Both the position numbers and the translations under genes were made by a program. The notes beneath the pieces were generated by a model. It was not told the origin of the DNA. It saw only the letters and a list, made by a program, of their open reading frames with translations, and did no database searches. DNA of 64,000 bases. Origin: Paracoccaceae bacterium. Its GTDB lineage: Bacteria > Pseudomonadota > Alphaproteobacteria > Rhodobacterales > Rhodobacteraceae. Every line of letters begins with the position of its first letter. The first letter of the stretch is position 1. The stretch covers positions 1 through 64,000 of the forward strand of contig JALUYI010000010.1 in assembly GCA_027013095.1 (NCBI GenBank). Direction: 5' to 3'. Positions 17,344 to 26,026 of this stretch are shown here, piece after piece.

Positions 17344-18884
17344 GTGCGCCAATCCGCCTGCTCTCGGGGTTTTTCACGGTTGGTGGCTGGACCCTGATCA
17401 GCCGGATCATGGGGTTTGCGCGCGACATCATGATTGCCGCCTTCCTTGGCTCGGGACCCGTGGCCGAGGCCTTTCTGATCGCCTTTTCCCTGCCCAACAT
17501 GTTCCGGCGTTTTTTCGCCGAAGGGGCCTTTAACATGGCCTTTATCCCGATGTTCGCAAAAAAACTGGAGAGCGACGACGGGGCCGGGGAATTCGCCCGC
17601 GATGCGCTTTCGGGGCTGGCGGCGGTTCTGATCGTCCTGACTGTTCTGGCCCAGCTGTTCATGCCGTGGCTGGTTCTGGCCATGGCCAGCGGCTTTGCCC
17701 GGGATGACCGCTTTGCGCTGGCAGTCACCTTTGGGCGGATTGCCTTTCCCTATATCCTGTTCATCTCGCTGGCAGCGCTGATTTCCGGAGCCCTAAATGC
17801 GATGGGGAAATTCTGGGTCGCCGCCGCCGCACCGGTGGCCCTGAACGTGCTGTTCGTCAGCGCGATGCTGCTGGGGGACCTGCTGGGCTGGAATATCGGC
17901 CAGACCCTGATCTGGACCGTACCGGTCGCCGGGATTGCGCAGCTCTGGCTGGTCTGGGCGGCGGCACGGCGCGAAGGCCTGCGCCTGTGGCCACGCCGTC
18001 CACGCCTGACCCCCGAGTTGAGGCGCCTTGCGGTCATTGCCGCCCCGGCGGCGTTGGCCGGAGGGGTCGTACAGGTCAATCTGCTGGTCGGTCGGCAGGT
18101 CGCCAGTTTCTTTGACGGGGCGATTGCATGGCTGAACTATGCCGACCGCCTTTATCAACTGCCACTGGGGGTGGTGGGGATTGCCATTGGCGTCGTGTTG
18201 CTGCCGGACCTGTCGCGCAAACTGCGCGCGGGCGATGACACTGGCGGGCGCGATGCGGCAAACCGGGCGGCCGAGTTTTCGCTGGCCCTGACCCTGCCCG
18301 CGGCGGCAGCGCTGATTGCCATTCCCGGGCCGCTGGTCTCGACCTTGTTCCAGCGCGGCGCCTTTTCCCCGCATGACGCCTCGATGACCGCAAACGCGCT
18401 GGCAATCTACGGGCTGGGGCTGCCGGCATTTGTGCTGCAAAAGGTGCTGCAACCCTTGTATTTTGCGCGCGAAGACACGCGGCGCCCGTTTCACTTTGCG
18501 CTGGCGGCCATGCTGATCAACGCAGTTCTAGCGATCGGATTGATGGGCAATATCGGCTTTCTGGCCTCGGCCATCGGCACCAGCGCCGCCGGCTGGGTCA
18601 TGGTGGTCCTGCTCTGGCGTGGCGCCCGCAACATGGGGGATGCGGCAAAAATGGACAGGCGCCTGCGTCGGGCCCTGCCCCGCATCCTGTTGAGCGCGGC
18701 AATCATGGGGGGAGGGCTGTGGCTGCTTGCCGCAGTTCTGCATCCATGGCTGGCCACGCCGGGCCTGCGGTATCTGGCGCTGGCGTTGCTGGTCGCAGGC
18801 GGAATTACTGTCTACGCCGCCGCTGCCCTCCTGAGCGGAGCCTTTCGGCCCAGCCAGTTGAAACGGGCCCTGCGGCGCGGGTGA
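17340..18884 (+). CDS. murJ: Lipid II flippase MurJ
   Basis: A 514-residue inner-membrane protein of the MOP/MVF superfamily with about 14 membrane helices, translocating lipid II for peptidoglycan synthesis. Family marks are SRIMGFARDIMIAAFLG at the N-terminus, LPNMFRRFFAEGAFNMAFIP and the central RLYQLPLGVVGIAIG. Length is typical. ATG 17340 overlaps the glnD stop (ATGA), so the two are translationally coupled. It converges on pyruvate kinase with 54 bases between stops and no clear terminator. Confidence 0.96.
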   Translation: MSAPIRLLSGFFTVGGWTLISRIMGFARDIMIAAFLGSGPVAEAFLIAFSLPNMFRRFFAEGAFNMAFIPMFAKKLESDDGAGEFARDALSGLAAVLIVLTVLAQLFMPWLVLAMASGFARDDRFALAVTFGRIAFPYILFISLAALISGALNAMGKFWVAAAAPVALNVLFVSAMLLGDLLGWNIGQTLIWTVPVAGIAQLWLVWAAARREGLRLWPRRPRLTPELRRLAVIAAPAALAGGVVQVNLLVGRQVASFFDGAIAWLNYADRLYQLPLGVVGIAIGVVLLPDLSRKLRAGDDTGGRDAANRAAEFSLALTLPAAAALIAIPGPLVSTLFQRGAFSPHDASMTANALAIYGLGLPAFVLQKVLQPLYFAREDTRRPFHFALAAMLINAVLAIGLMGNIGFLASAIGTSAAGWVMVVLLWRGARNMGDAAKMDRRLRRALPRILLSAAIMGGGLWLLAAVLHPWLATPGLRYLALALLVAGGITVYAAAALLSGAFRPSQLKRALRRG

Positions 18885-18938
18885 TAGGCCAAAGCCAACG
18901 CGCACTTGGGTGAATCACCACCTGCGGCTCCCCGAGGC

Positions 18939-20396
18939 TCAGTCCGCCCCGGATTCAATTTCGATATCGTCCATGTGGCGCATGTCAATCGAGGACACCC
19001 GCAGGATATTCGTCGTTCCGGGCATATTGAACGGAATACCCGCAGTCACGACGATGGAATCGCTGTCCGTCCCAAAGCCGTATTTCTCGGCCGCACGCGC
19101 GGCCCCCACCACGGCCATCTTGAAGCGACTAACCGCCGAGGTCATCACGCAATGCATTCCCCAGCTCAGACACAGGCGGCGGGCGGTGCCGACCAAGGGG
19201 GTCAGCGCGATGATCGGAACCCGCGGGCGTTCGCGCGCGACCTTCAGCGAGGTGGTGCCGGAATGGGTAAAACAGCAGATCGCCACGACCTCGGTGGTTT
19301 CGGCAATCTCGCGCGCCGCGACCGTGATCGCATCGGCAACGGTGGTGCGGGCGCGGGTGCGCCAGGCCTCGATCCCCTCGCGATAGCTGGGGTCGCTCTC
19401 AACCTCGACGGCAACATCGCTCATGGTGCGCACGGCCTCGACCGGGAACTCACCCGCCGCGCTCTCGGCGGACAGCATCACCGCATCCGCCCCCTCGTAA
19501 ATTGCAGTCGCAACATCCGAGACCTCGGCACGGGTCGGCACGGGTGAGGCGATCATGCTTTCCATCATTTGCGTCGCCACGATCACCGGCTTGCCGACGT
19601 GGCGGCACATCTTGACCAGGCGCTTTTGGATCGGTGGAACATTCTGCACCGGCAGTTCGACCCCCAGATCGCCCCGCGCCACCATGATCCCGTCAGACAC
19701 GGCCAGAATATCGTCAAAGCATTTGACCGCGGCGGGCTTTTCGATCTTGGACAGGATGGCGGCCCGCCCGGCGGCAAGATCGCGCGCCTCGGTTACATCC
19801 TGCGGACGCTGAACAAAGGACAGGGCCAGCCAGTCCACCCCCAGTGTGCAGGCAAATTCGAGATCCTTGCGGTCCTTGGCAGAAAGCGCCGCCATTGGCA
19901 GGATCGCATCGGGCACATTGACGCCCTTGCGGTTCGAGATTTCGCCACCCACGACAACCTTGCATTCGGCATAATCGGCGCCACTGGCCATAACTTTCAG
20001 GCGGATCTTGCCGTCGTTGACCAAGAGGGATTGCCCCGGCTCCAGCACCCGGAAAATCTCGGGGTGGGGCAGGTTGACCCGCGTGCGATCCCCCGGCGTT
20101 GCGTCGAGATCAAAGCGAAAGGGTGCCCCGTCCTCGAGAATTTCCATGCCGTTTTCAAACACGCCGCACCGCAGTTTCGGCCCCTGCAGGTCGGCGAGGA
20201 TGGCAATCGGGCGATCCACTTCCTGCTCGACCTCGCGAATGATGCGATGGCGCTGGCGTTGCTCATCCTGCGTGCCGTGGCTCATGTTCAGGCGAAACAC
20301 GTCGGCCCCGGCCATAAACAGGGCACGAATCGTCTCTTTGTCCGAAGAGGCCGGCCCCAGTGTTGCCACGATTTTTACATTGCGATCTCGTCTCAT
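18939..20396 (-). CDS. pyk: Pyruvate kinase
   Basis: A 485-residue glycolytic enzyme making pyruvate and ATP from phosphoenolpyruvate and ADP. Visible blocks are KIVATLGPASSD, FRLNMSHG, the catalytic lysine block ILSKIEKPAAVKCFD, GIMVARGDLGVELP and TRAEVSDVATAIYEGADAVMLS. ATG 20396 matches the usual Rhodobacteraceae N-terminus (Met-Arg-Arg then Asn-Val-Lys-Ile). A GTG at 20432 would add 12 residues. It is transcribed alone and divergent from the N-formylglutamate amidohydrolase-like gene. Confidence 0.96.
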   Translation of the reverse strand: MRRDRNVKIVATLGPASSDKETIRALFMAGADVFRLNMSHGTQDEQRQRHRIIREVEQEVDRPIAILADLQGPKLRCGVFENGMEILEDGAPFRFDLDATPGDRTRVNLPHPEIFRVLEPGQSLLVNDGKIRLKVMASGADYAECKVVVGGEISNRKGVNVPDAILPMAALSAKDRKDLEFACTLGVDWLALSFVQRPQDVTEARDLAAGRAAILSKIEKPAAVKCFDDILAVSDGIMVARGDLGVELPVQNVPPIQKRLVKMCRHVGKPVIVATQMMESMIASPVPTRAEVSDVATAIYEGADAVMLSAESAAGEFPVEAVRTMSDVAVEVESDPSYREGIEAWRTRARTTVADAITVAAREIAETTEVVAICCFTHSGTTSLKVARERPRVPIIALTPLVGTARRLCLSWGMHCVMTSAVSRFKMAVVGAARAAEKYGFGTDSDSIVVTAGIPFNMPGTTNILRVSSIDMRHMDDIEIESGAD

Positions 20397-20539
20397 CTTG
20401 CCCAATCCCCGGCTCTTGTTGTTAGCGCTCACTATAGACGCCCGATTGCAGGCTGTCTGGTGCTTTTCGCGGTTTCGATCAACTGGCGTCTTGTCGCTGG
20501 CACCGTTTTCGGTGTTTATACGGCAAAAGCGAGGACTTT

Positions 20540-21280
20540 ATGACATCCCGGAAAACCGCTTGTGAAATTATTGGCGATACGCGCGACTCGCGCATCCTTG
20601 TGTGCTGCGATCACGCCAGCAACCGGGTGCCCGAGGAGGTCGGGCCGCTGGGGGTCAGCGTCGAGGACATGGCTCGCCACATCGCCTATGACATCGGGGC
20701 CGCCGGGGTGGCAAGATATCTGGCGGCCGAACTGCAGGCGCCAGCAATTCTGGCCACATTTTCCCGCCTTGTCATCGACCCCAACCGAGGCGAGGATGAC
20801 CCGACCCTGATCATGCAGATCTATGACGGTACCCTGATCGAGGGCAATCGCCATCTGGACGAGCGCGCCCGCAACTGGCGCATCAAAGCCTGCTACCGGC
20901 CCTATCACACGGCGCTGGAGCGCCTGTTGATGCAGCAAAAAAGGCCGATCCTGATCTCGATCCACAGCTTTGCGCCACAATTGAGGGCACGCCCCGAACG
21001 CCCGTGGCATATCGGGATCCTGCACGACGGGGACGATGTTTTTGCCCGCCCTCTGATTGCCCGGCTGCGCAAGGAAAAGGATCTCTGCATCGGCGAGAAC
21101 GAGCCTTATACTGGCCATCTGCCGGGCGATACGATTGACAAACATGCGCTTGGGCGAAACATTCCCAATACCCTTATTGAAATTCGCAACGATCTGATTC
21201 GCAGCAAACAGGATCAACAGCGCTGGGCCGCGCGCCTTGCACCCATTCTGACCGAAACCATCGCCAAGACCGGCGTGTGA
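20540..21280 (+). CDS. N-formylglutamate amidohydrolase family protein
   Basis: A 246-residue protein of the N-formylglutamate amidohydrolase (HutG/FGase) superfamily, zinc peptidases related to carboxypeptidases. Marks are VCCDHASNRVPEE near residues 21-33, the arginine and aspartate stretch SRLVIDPNRGEDDP, SIHSFAP and NEPYTG. No histidine-degradation genes are nearby, so a role in the Hut pathway is not supported by context. The neighbours pyruvate kinase and DUF1244 are the usual Rhodobacteraceae arrangement. The substrate is uncertain. Confidence 0.88.
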   Translation: MTSRKTACEIIGDTRDSRILVCCDHASNRVPEEVGPLGVSVEDMARHIAYDIGAAGVARYLAAELQAPAILATFSRLVIDPNRGEDDPTLIMQIYDGTLIEGNRHLDERARNWRIKACYRPYHTALERLLMQQKRPILISIHSFAPQLRARPERPWHIGILHDGDDVFARPLIARLRKEKDLCIGENEPYTGHLPGDTIDKHALGRNIPNTLIEIRNDLIRSKQDQQRWAARLAPILTETIAKTGV

Positions 21281-21292
21281 AAGGATTCACCC

Positions 21293-21604
21293 ATGGACGA
21301 GAAAACCCGCACCGAACTGGAGGCCGCCGCATTTCGGACCCTGCAGGATCACCTGATGAACAAGCGCACGGACGTGCAGAACATCGACCTGATGAACCTT
21401 GCCGGGTTTTGCCGCAACTGCCTGAGCCGCTGGTATCAGGAGGCCGCAAATGAACGCGGCATCGAGATGACCAAGGCCGAGGCCCGTGAGGCATTTTACG
21501 GGATGCCCTATGACACCTGGAAAGAAAAATACCAAACCGAGGCCGATGTCGGCAAACAGGCGGAATTCAAGGTGGCCTTTGCCGAAAACGTCGGCAAAGA
21601 ATGA
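21293..21604 (+). CDS. DUF1244 family protein
   Basis: A 103-residue, soluble, mostly helical protein of DUF1244. It contains the conserved CRNCLSRWY segment (two cysteines and an aromatic cluster, about residues 41-49) and a later Gly-Met-Pro-Tyr-Asp-Thr-Trp-Lys motif. Function is unknown. It follows the amidohydrolase-like gene after 12 bases and probably shares its transcript. Its stop codon abuts the stop of the convergent D-amino-acid aminotransferase gene with no base between them. Confidence 0.9.
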   Translation: MDEKTRTELEAAAFRTLQDHLMNKRTDVQNIDLMNLAGFCRNCLSRWYQEAANERGIEMTKAEAREAFYGMPYDTWKEKYQTEADVGKQAEFKVAFAENVGKE

Positions 21605-22465
21605 TCAGATCGCGGTTTTGCGGCTTTCTTCAAAATAAATCTCGCGCAGGCGCGGGGCAACGGTGCCCGGTGTGCCGGTGCCGATTTTCGCCCCGTCAAT
21701 TTCCACCACCGGGGTGACGAACATCGTCGCCGAGGTGATAAAAGCCTCATCCGCCGCCTGTGCTTCGTCGATGGTAAAGGGGCGCTCTTCGATATCCATC
21801 TGCGCCTCGCGGGCAAACCGCAACACAGCAGCGCGGGTGATCCCGTGCAAGATGTCATTTGACAGATCGCGGGTGATGATCCTGCCGTCCTTGACGATAT
21901 AGGCGTTGTTCGAGCTGCCCTCGGTCACGAAGCCGTCCTCGACCAGCCATGCGTCATCACAGCCTGCCGCCTTGGCCATCATCTTGGCCATGCTCGGATA
22001 GAGCAGCTGCACCGTCTTGATGTCGCGCCGCCCCCAGCGGATGTCGTCAACCGAGATTACCTTGATCCCGGTTTTTGCCTGCGCGCTGTCGATCAGCCCC
22101 GGCTTGGACTGGGTGAACAGAACCACAGTCGCGGGGGTCGTTTCCGGGTCGGGAAAAACGAAATCGCGATCCCCCGGGGCGCCGCGCGTCACCTGTAGAT
22201 AAACGCCGCCCGACTGGACCTCGTTCACGCGCACCAGTTGGCGGTGAATGTCCAGCCATTCGGCATCACCAAGCGGATTGATCATATCAAGTTCGCCAAG
22301 CGAGCGTTTCAACCGCGCCATATGCCCGGCAAAATCGATCAGCTTGCCGTCCAGAACCGAGGTCACCTCATAAACCCCGTCCGCCATCAGGAACCCGCGG
22401 TCAAAGATCGAGACCATGGCCTCGTTTTCCGGCAGGTAGTCCCCGTTCAGATAGACTGTGCGCAT
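21605..22465 (-). CDS. dat: D-amino-acid aminotransferase
   Basis: A 286-residue fold-type IV PLP aminotransferase that moves the amino group from D-alanine and other D-amino acids to 2-oxoglutarate, giving D-glutamate. The N-terminal NGDYLPENEAMVSIFDRGF is typical of D-alanine aminotransferases. The PLP lysine is Lys150 in RRDIKTVQLL, and Glu/Ser-Asn-Asn follows in VTEGSSNNAYIV. ATG 22465 follows an AGGAG. It lies just downstream of dgcA and dgcN on the same strand. The D-glutamate it makes is the substrate of those enzymes, so the three probably form one pathway. Confidence 0.9.
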   Translation of the reverse strand: MRTVYLNGDYLPENEAMVSIFDRGFLMADGVYEVTSVLDGKLIDFAGHMARLKRSLGELDMINPLGDAEWLDIHRQLVRVNEVQSGGVYLQVTRGAPGDRDFVFPDPETTPATVVLFTQSKPGLIDSAQAKTGIKVISVDDIRWGRRDIKTVQLLYPSMAKMMAKAAGCDDAWLVEDGFVTEGSSNNAYIVKDGRIITRDLSNDILHGITRAAVLRFAREAQMDIEERPFTIDEAQAADEAFITSATMFVTPVVEIDGAKIGTGTPGTVAPRLREIYFEESRKTAI

Positions 22466-22533
22466 TCTCGCTGTTCTCCTGTTCCGGCCGCGTTCGGCCC
22501 TGTCTCTGTCCAAAGTCCGGGCGCCATCCCTCG

Positions 22534-23502
22534 TCAGCCCCAGAGCTCGGTTCTTGCCGGATAAACGCCTGCCGCATCATAGTAAAGAGGCGGCGAGCGA
22601 TCCTCGGCCAGCAACAGCGGCCCGTCAAGGTCGGTGAACTCGGCATCCTGCGCCACCAGAACTGCCGGGGCCATCGCCAGCGAACTGCCGACCATGCAAC
22701 CGACCATCAGCTTGTACCCCGCCACGCGAGCCGCCTGCCTGAGGGCCAGCGCCTCGGTCAGGCCGCCGGTCTTGTCCAGCTTGATGTTGACGTAATCGTA
22801 TTTCCCGGCCAGTCCGGCAAGGCTGGCGCGATCATGGCAGCTTTCGTCGGCGCAAACCGGCAGGATACGCTCAATGTCCAGTAGGGCATCGTCCTGACCT
22901 GCGGGCAAGGGTTGTTCAACCATCTCGACCCCGAGATCCACCAGAACCGGCGCCATCAGCCTGTAGAGGTCGGCGCTCCAACCCTCGTTGGCATCGACGA
23001 TGATACGGGCATCAGGCGCCCCCTCTCGCACCGCGCGGATTCGCGCGATATCTGCGTCGCCTCCGCCAAGCTTGGTTTTCAGAAGCGGCCGAAACGCGTT
23101 CTCTTCAGCTTCGGCGCGCATCTTGTCCGGGCTGTCCAGCGACAGGGTAAAGGCCGTTATCCGGGGCTGCGGCTGTGGCAGGCCAGCCAGCGTCCAAACT
23201 GGTGAGCCACTTTGTTTCGCCTCCAGATCCCAGAGCGCACAATCGACCGCATTGCGTGCCGCCCCCGCCGGCAGCACCCGTTGCAGCGCCGCGCGGCTGA
23301 TCGGCAGTTCCAACCCTCTGATCTGGGCTGCAACACTGTCCAGAGTCTCGCCATAGCGGGCATAGGGCACACATTCGCCCCGCCCGGTCACGCCGTTCCG
23401 GGTAATCTCGACCTTCAGGACCCGGGCGATATCCCGCGAGCCGCGCGAAATCGTGAATGTCCGCGCCAGACGAAAGGCCTCAGGCGTTACGCAAAGCTCC
23501 AT
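22534..23502 (-). CDS. dgcA: N-acetyl-D-glutamate racemase (enolase superfamily)
   Basis: A 322-residue enolase-superfamily enzyme of the dipeptide epimerase type. The catalytic lysine pair is in LLKTKLGGG, the metal ligands are in IIVDANEGW, VEQPLP and CADES, and the second catalytic lysine is in NIKLDKTGG. Paired with DgcN, as here, such proteins racemise N-acetyl-D-glutamate to the L form in marine bacteria. An L-Ala-D/L-Glu epimerase role is the alternative by homology alone. ATG 23502 lies inside the end of dgcN, overlapping by 23 bases. Confidence 0.85.
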   Translation of the reverse strand: MELCVTPEAFRLARTFTISRGSRDIARVLKVEITRNGVTGRGECVPYARYGETLDSVAAQIRGLELPISRAALQRVLPAGAARNAVDCALWDLEAKQSGSPVWTLAGLPQPQPRITAFTLSLDSPDKMRAEAEENAFRPLLKTKLGGGDADIARIRAVREGAPDARIIVDANEGWSADLYRLMAPVLVDLGVEMVEQPLPAGQDDALLDIERILPVCADESCHDRASLAGLAGKYDYVNIKLDKTGGLTEALALRQAARVAGYKLMVGCMVGSSLAMAPAVLVAQDAEFTDLDGPLLLAEDRSPPLYYDAAGVYPARTELWG

Positions 23503-24574
23503 GTCCAAGATCCTTTCCGGCATCAAAAGCAATATACCCGTCGCGGGTCGCATCCGGGGCCGTATCGCGCGGTCGGATCGGGGCCAGCGCATCCACCAGA
23601 CGCGCCGCGCCCTGCCGATAGGGGTCAACAGTCGGCAGACCCATGCGGGATTCGACCTCGGCCAAATAGCGCAGGGCCGCGTCCTGATCCAGATGCTGCG
23701 TGTTGACGGAAATGGCAACTGCCTGACAGGCAGGGTTGGCAACCCGCGCTAGCGTCTCCGCGGTATCGCGCAACAGTTCGAGACTGGGCTGCCGGTAATC
23801 GGGAAGACCACGCATATGCGTGCGTGTCGGCTCATGACACAGGATCAGCGCATCGGGCTGCCCGCCATGCACCAGCGCCATCGTCACCCCGGAGTACGAG
23901 ACATGAAACAGGCTGCCCTGCCCTTCGATCAGATCCCAGTGGTCCGGGTCGTTGTCGGGGGTGATGGACTCGATTGCTCCGGCCATAAAATCGGCGACCA
24001 CCGCATCCAGAGGCACGCCGCCTCCAGTGATCAGAATGCCTGTCTGCCCGGTAGCGCGAAAATCCGCCTTCAGGCCACGGGCGCGCATTTCGCGCTCCAT
24101 CGAGATGGCGGTGTACATCTTGCCCACCGAACAATCGGTTCCCACCGCCAGACAGCGCAGCCCCCGGCGCGGGCGACCGTTGGCAACCGGGTAATCCCCC
24201 GCAGGCACGCGTACGTCATGCAGCGCAGCCCCATTGGCCCGTGCTGCAGCCACCAGATCCGGCTCATCATTCAGCAGGTTGTGCAGGCCGCTGGCAATAT
24301 CCAGACCTTCGTTCAGCGCCGCGATCAGCACCTTTTTCCAGGCCCGAGAAATAATCCCGCCACGGTTGGCCACTCCAATCACAAGGGTCCGGGCCCCCGC
24401 CGCACGGGCCTCGGTCAGAGACATGTCAGCAAGGCCCATATCGGCGTTGCAGCCCTCCATCCGGTATTGTCCAACGGCCAGTTCGGGGCGCCAGTCCTTG
24501 ATCCCGCGGGCCACCTTGGCCGCCAGTTGATCCGGCGCGTCCCCGAGGAACAACAGATAGGGTGTCTTGATCAT
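23480..24574 (-). CDS. dgcN: DgcN: D-glutamate N-acetyltransferase (DUF1611)
   Basis: A 364-residue DUF1611 protein. The C-terminal domain has a P-loop-like stretch AVGTDCSVGKMYTA and later EGQGSLFHVSYSGV, typical of the family. DgcN acetylates D-glutamate, and DgcA then racemises the product so it can enter L-glutamate metabolism. ATG 24574 follows GGAGG at good spacing; an upstream TTG is less likely. It heads the dgcN-dgcA-dat operon. About 180 bases upstream are non-coding and AT-richer than the surroundings and probably hold the promoter. Confidence 0.85.
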   Translation of the reverse strand: MIKTPYLLFLGDAPDQLAAKVARGIKDWRPELAVGQYRMEGCNADMGLADMSLTEARAAGARTLVIGVANRGGIISRAWKKVLIAALNEGLDIASGLHNLLNDEPDLVAAARANGAALHDVRVPAGDYPVANGRPRRGLRCLAVGTDCSVGKMYTAISMEREMRARGLKADFRATGQTGILITGGGVPLDAVVADFMAGAIESITPDNDPDHWDLIEGQGSLFHVSYSGVTMALVHGGQPDALILCHEPTRTHMRGLPDYRQPSLELLRDTAETLARVANPACQAVAISVNTQHLDQDAALRYLAEVESRMGLPTVDPYRQGAARLVDALAPIRPRDTAPDATRDGYIAFDAGKDLGHGALRNA

Positions 24575-24756
24575 GGCAGCCTCCAACACGAATTTCTGAC
24601 CGGACAGGCTTAGCAGTAGCCGCGACGAAATTTTTTGTCATTTTCAGCGGAAGTCCGGTAATTTTCCGAACGATTCAGCGCAATCCCGGCCTCATAGCGT
24701 GGAATATTCGCAATACTCGGGAAAAACGCTGTGATTCCACCAGAACAGAGGCCGCG

Positions 24757-25107
24757 TCAGCCCAACAGTGCCACCGGAGCGTCAGGATCTCGGGCAAAGT
24801 CCACCGGCGCCTCGGTGAGGGCGGGGGTTTGCCATTTGAATTCATAGATCCGCTCCCCATGTTCGACGGCGGAACAGACAACGAGACATTGATAAAGCTG
24901 CCTTGCCCCGTCGTAGATATCGACAAATCCTCTGAGGGGCGGGGCCGACTCGGCATCCATCGCAAACCCGCCATCCCAAAAGCGGAGAATCCTGAACTCC
25001 TGCTCGCCCATTCGTACCCGCAGGCGGTTCTTGCGCCCGAGGTCGCGCTTGCGGGCACGTTCCAGCCCGCGTCTTATGTCTTCTGGCAATTCATACACGA
25101 CCTGCAC
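24757..25107 (-). CDS. Hypothetical protein, possibly PilZ-like
   Basis: A 116-residue soluble protein I do not recognise with confidence. It has a basic region near residues 13-32 (several Arg/Lys) followed by beta-strand-like segments such as FRILRFWDGGFAMDAE. The order (arginines, then a Asp-Gly-Gly turn and strands) loosely recalls PilZ c-di-GMP-binding domains, but the exact RxxxR and DxSxxG motifs are not there. GTG start with AGGGGGG upstream. It lies 76 bases downstream of cobM on the same strand and may be read through from the cobalamin operon. Confidence 0.65.
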   Translation of the reverse strand: MQVVYELPEDIRRGLERARKRDLGRKNRLRVRMGEQEFRILRFWDGGFAMDAESAPPLRGFVDIYDGARQLYQCLVVCSAVEHGERIYEFKWQTPALTEAPVDFARDPDAPVALLG

Positions 25108-25183
25108 AGCCCCCCTGACAAGTGTCCCCGGCCAGTGAACCGCTTGCCGGTGATTCGATCAAGTGACGGTTATGTAAAAGTCT

Positions 25184-25975
25184 TCAGATGTTGTGTTCCT
25201 CGACCAGATCAATACCGGCGACGGGGCGCAGGACATGGGGCTTTTGCGGGTCATATAGCGCGGAATCGACAAAATCGGTGGACTCAGCCATGCCGGGCCC
25301 GACGAAAATCAGGGCGGTGCGGGTAATCTTGGCGGCGCGCACTTTCTTGCGAATATCGCCCAGCGTTCCGCGCAGGATCATCTGGTCGGGCCAACCGATA
25401 CGATAGGCCACCACAACCGGGCAGTCGTCGCCGTAATGCGGAGTCAACTGGCGCTCGATCTCGCGCATGTTGCGCACCGCAAGGTGGATCACAAGGGTCG
25501 CCCCAGTGCGGCCGAAATTATCCAGCGTTTCCCCGGCCGGCATGGATGTCGATTGCATCGACATGCGCGTCAGAATCAGGCTCTGGGCGATCTGGGGTAT
25601 GGTCAGCTCCTGCCCCATCGCCGCCGCCGCCGCCGCATAGGCCGAGACCCCGGGGATGATCTGAAACCCGATCCCCGAACCGCGCAAGCGGCGGATCTGC
25701 TCGGCGATGGCGCCATAGAGCGACGGATCACCGGAATGAACCCGCGCCACATCCTGACCTCGGGCATGGGCGGCCATGATCTCGGCATGGGTCTGCTCCA
25801 GCGTCATCACCGCAGTATCCAGAACCCGCGCATCCCGTGGCGCACAGGCCACCACTGCCTCGGGAACCAGTGAGCCGGCATAAAGGCAGACCGGACAGGT
25901 CTCGATCAACCGCCGCCCCTTGATCGTGATCAGATCCGGATCGCCCGGACCGGCGCCGATGAAATAAACAGTCAT
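25184..25975 (-). CDS. cobM: Precorrin-4 C11-methyltransferase
   Basis: A 263-residue SAM-dependent methylase of the tetrapyrrole methylase fold that methylates C11 of precorrin-4 (or cobalt-precorrin-4) in corrin-ring synthesis. Blocks seen are VYFIGAGPGDPDLITIKG, CLYAGSLVP, RVHSGDPSLYGAI and IPGVSAYAAAAAAMGQE. The family-specific LTRMSMQSTSMP region fits CobM/CbiF. It is the last corrin gene of the minus-strand cob operon, 51 bases after cobJ. Confidence 0.95.
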   Translation of the reverse strand: MTVYFIGAGPGDPDLITIKGRRLIETCPVCLYAGSLVPEAVVACAPRDARVLDTAVMTLEQTHAEIMAAHARGQDVARVHSGDPSLYGAIAEQIRRLRGSGIGFQIIPGVSAYAAAAAAMGQELTIPQIAQSLILTRMSMQSTSMPAGETLDNFGRTGATLVIHLAVRNMREIERQLTPHYGDDCPVVVAYRIGWPDQMILRGTLGDIRKKVRAAKITRTALIFVGPGMAESTDFVDSALYDPQKPHVLRPVAGIDLVEEHNI

Positions 25976-26026
25976 GCTTGCTCCTCGTTTTGTCTGCGAC
26001 GTCCAAACTTGCGATATCGCGCCGCT

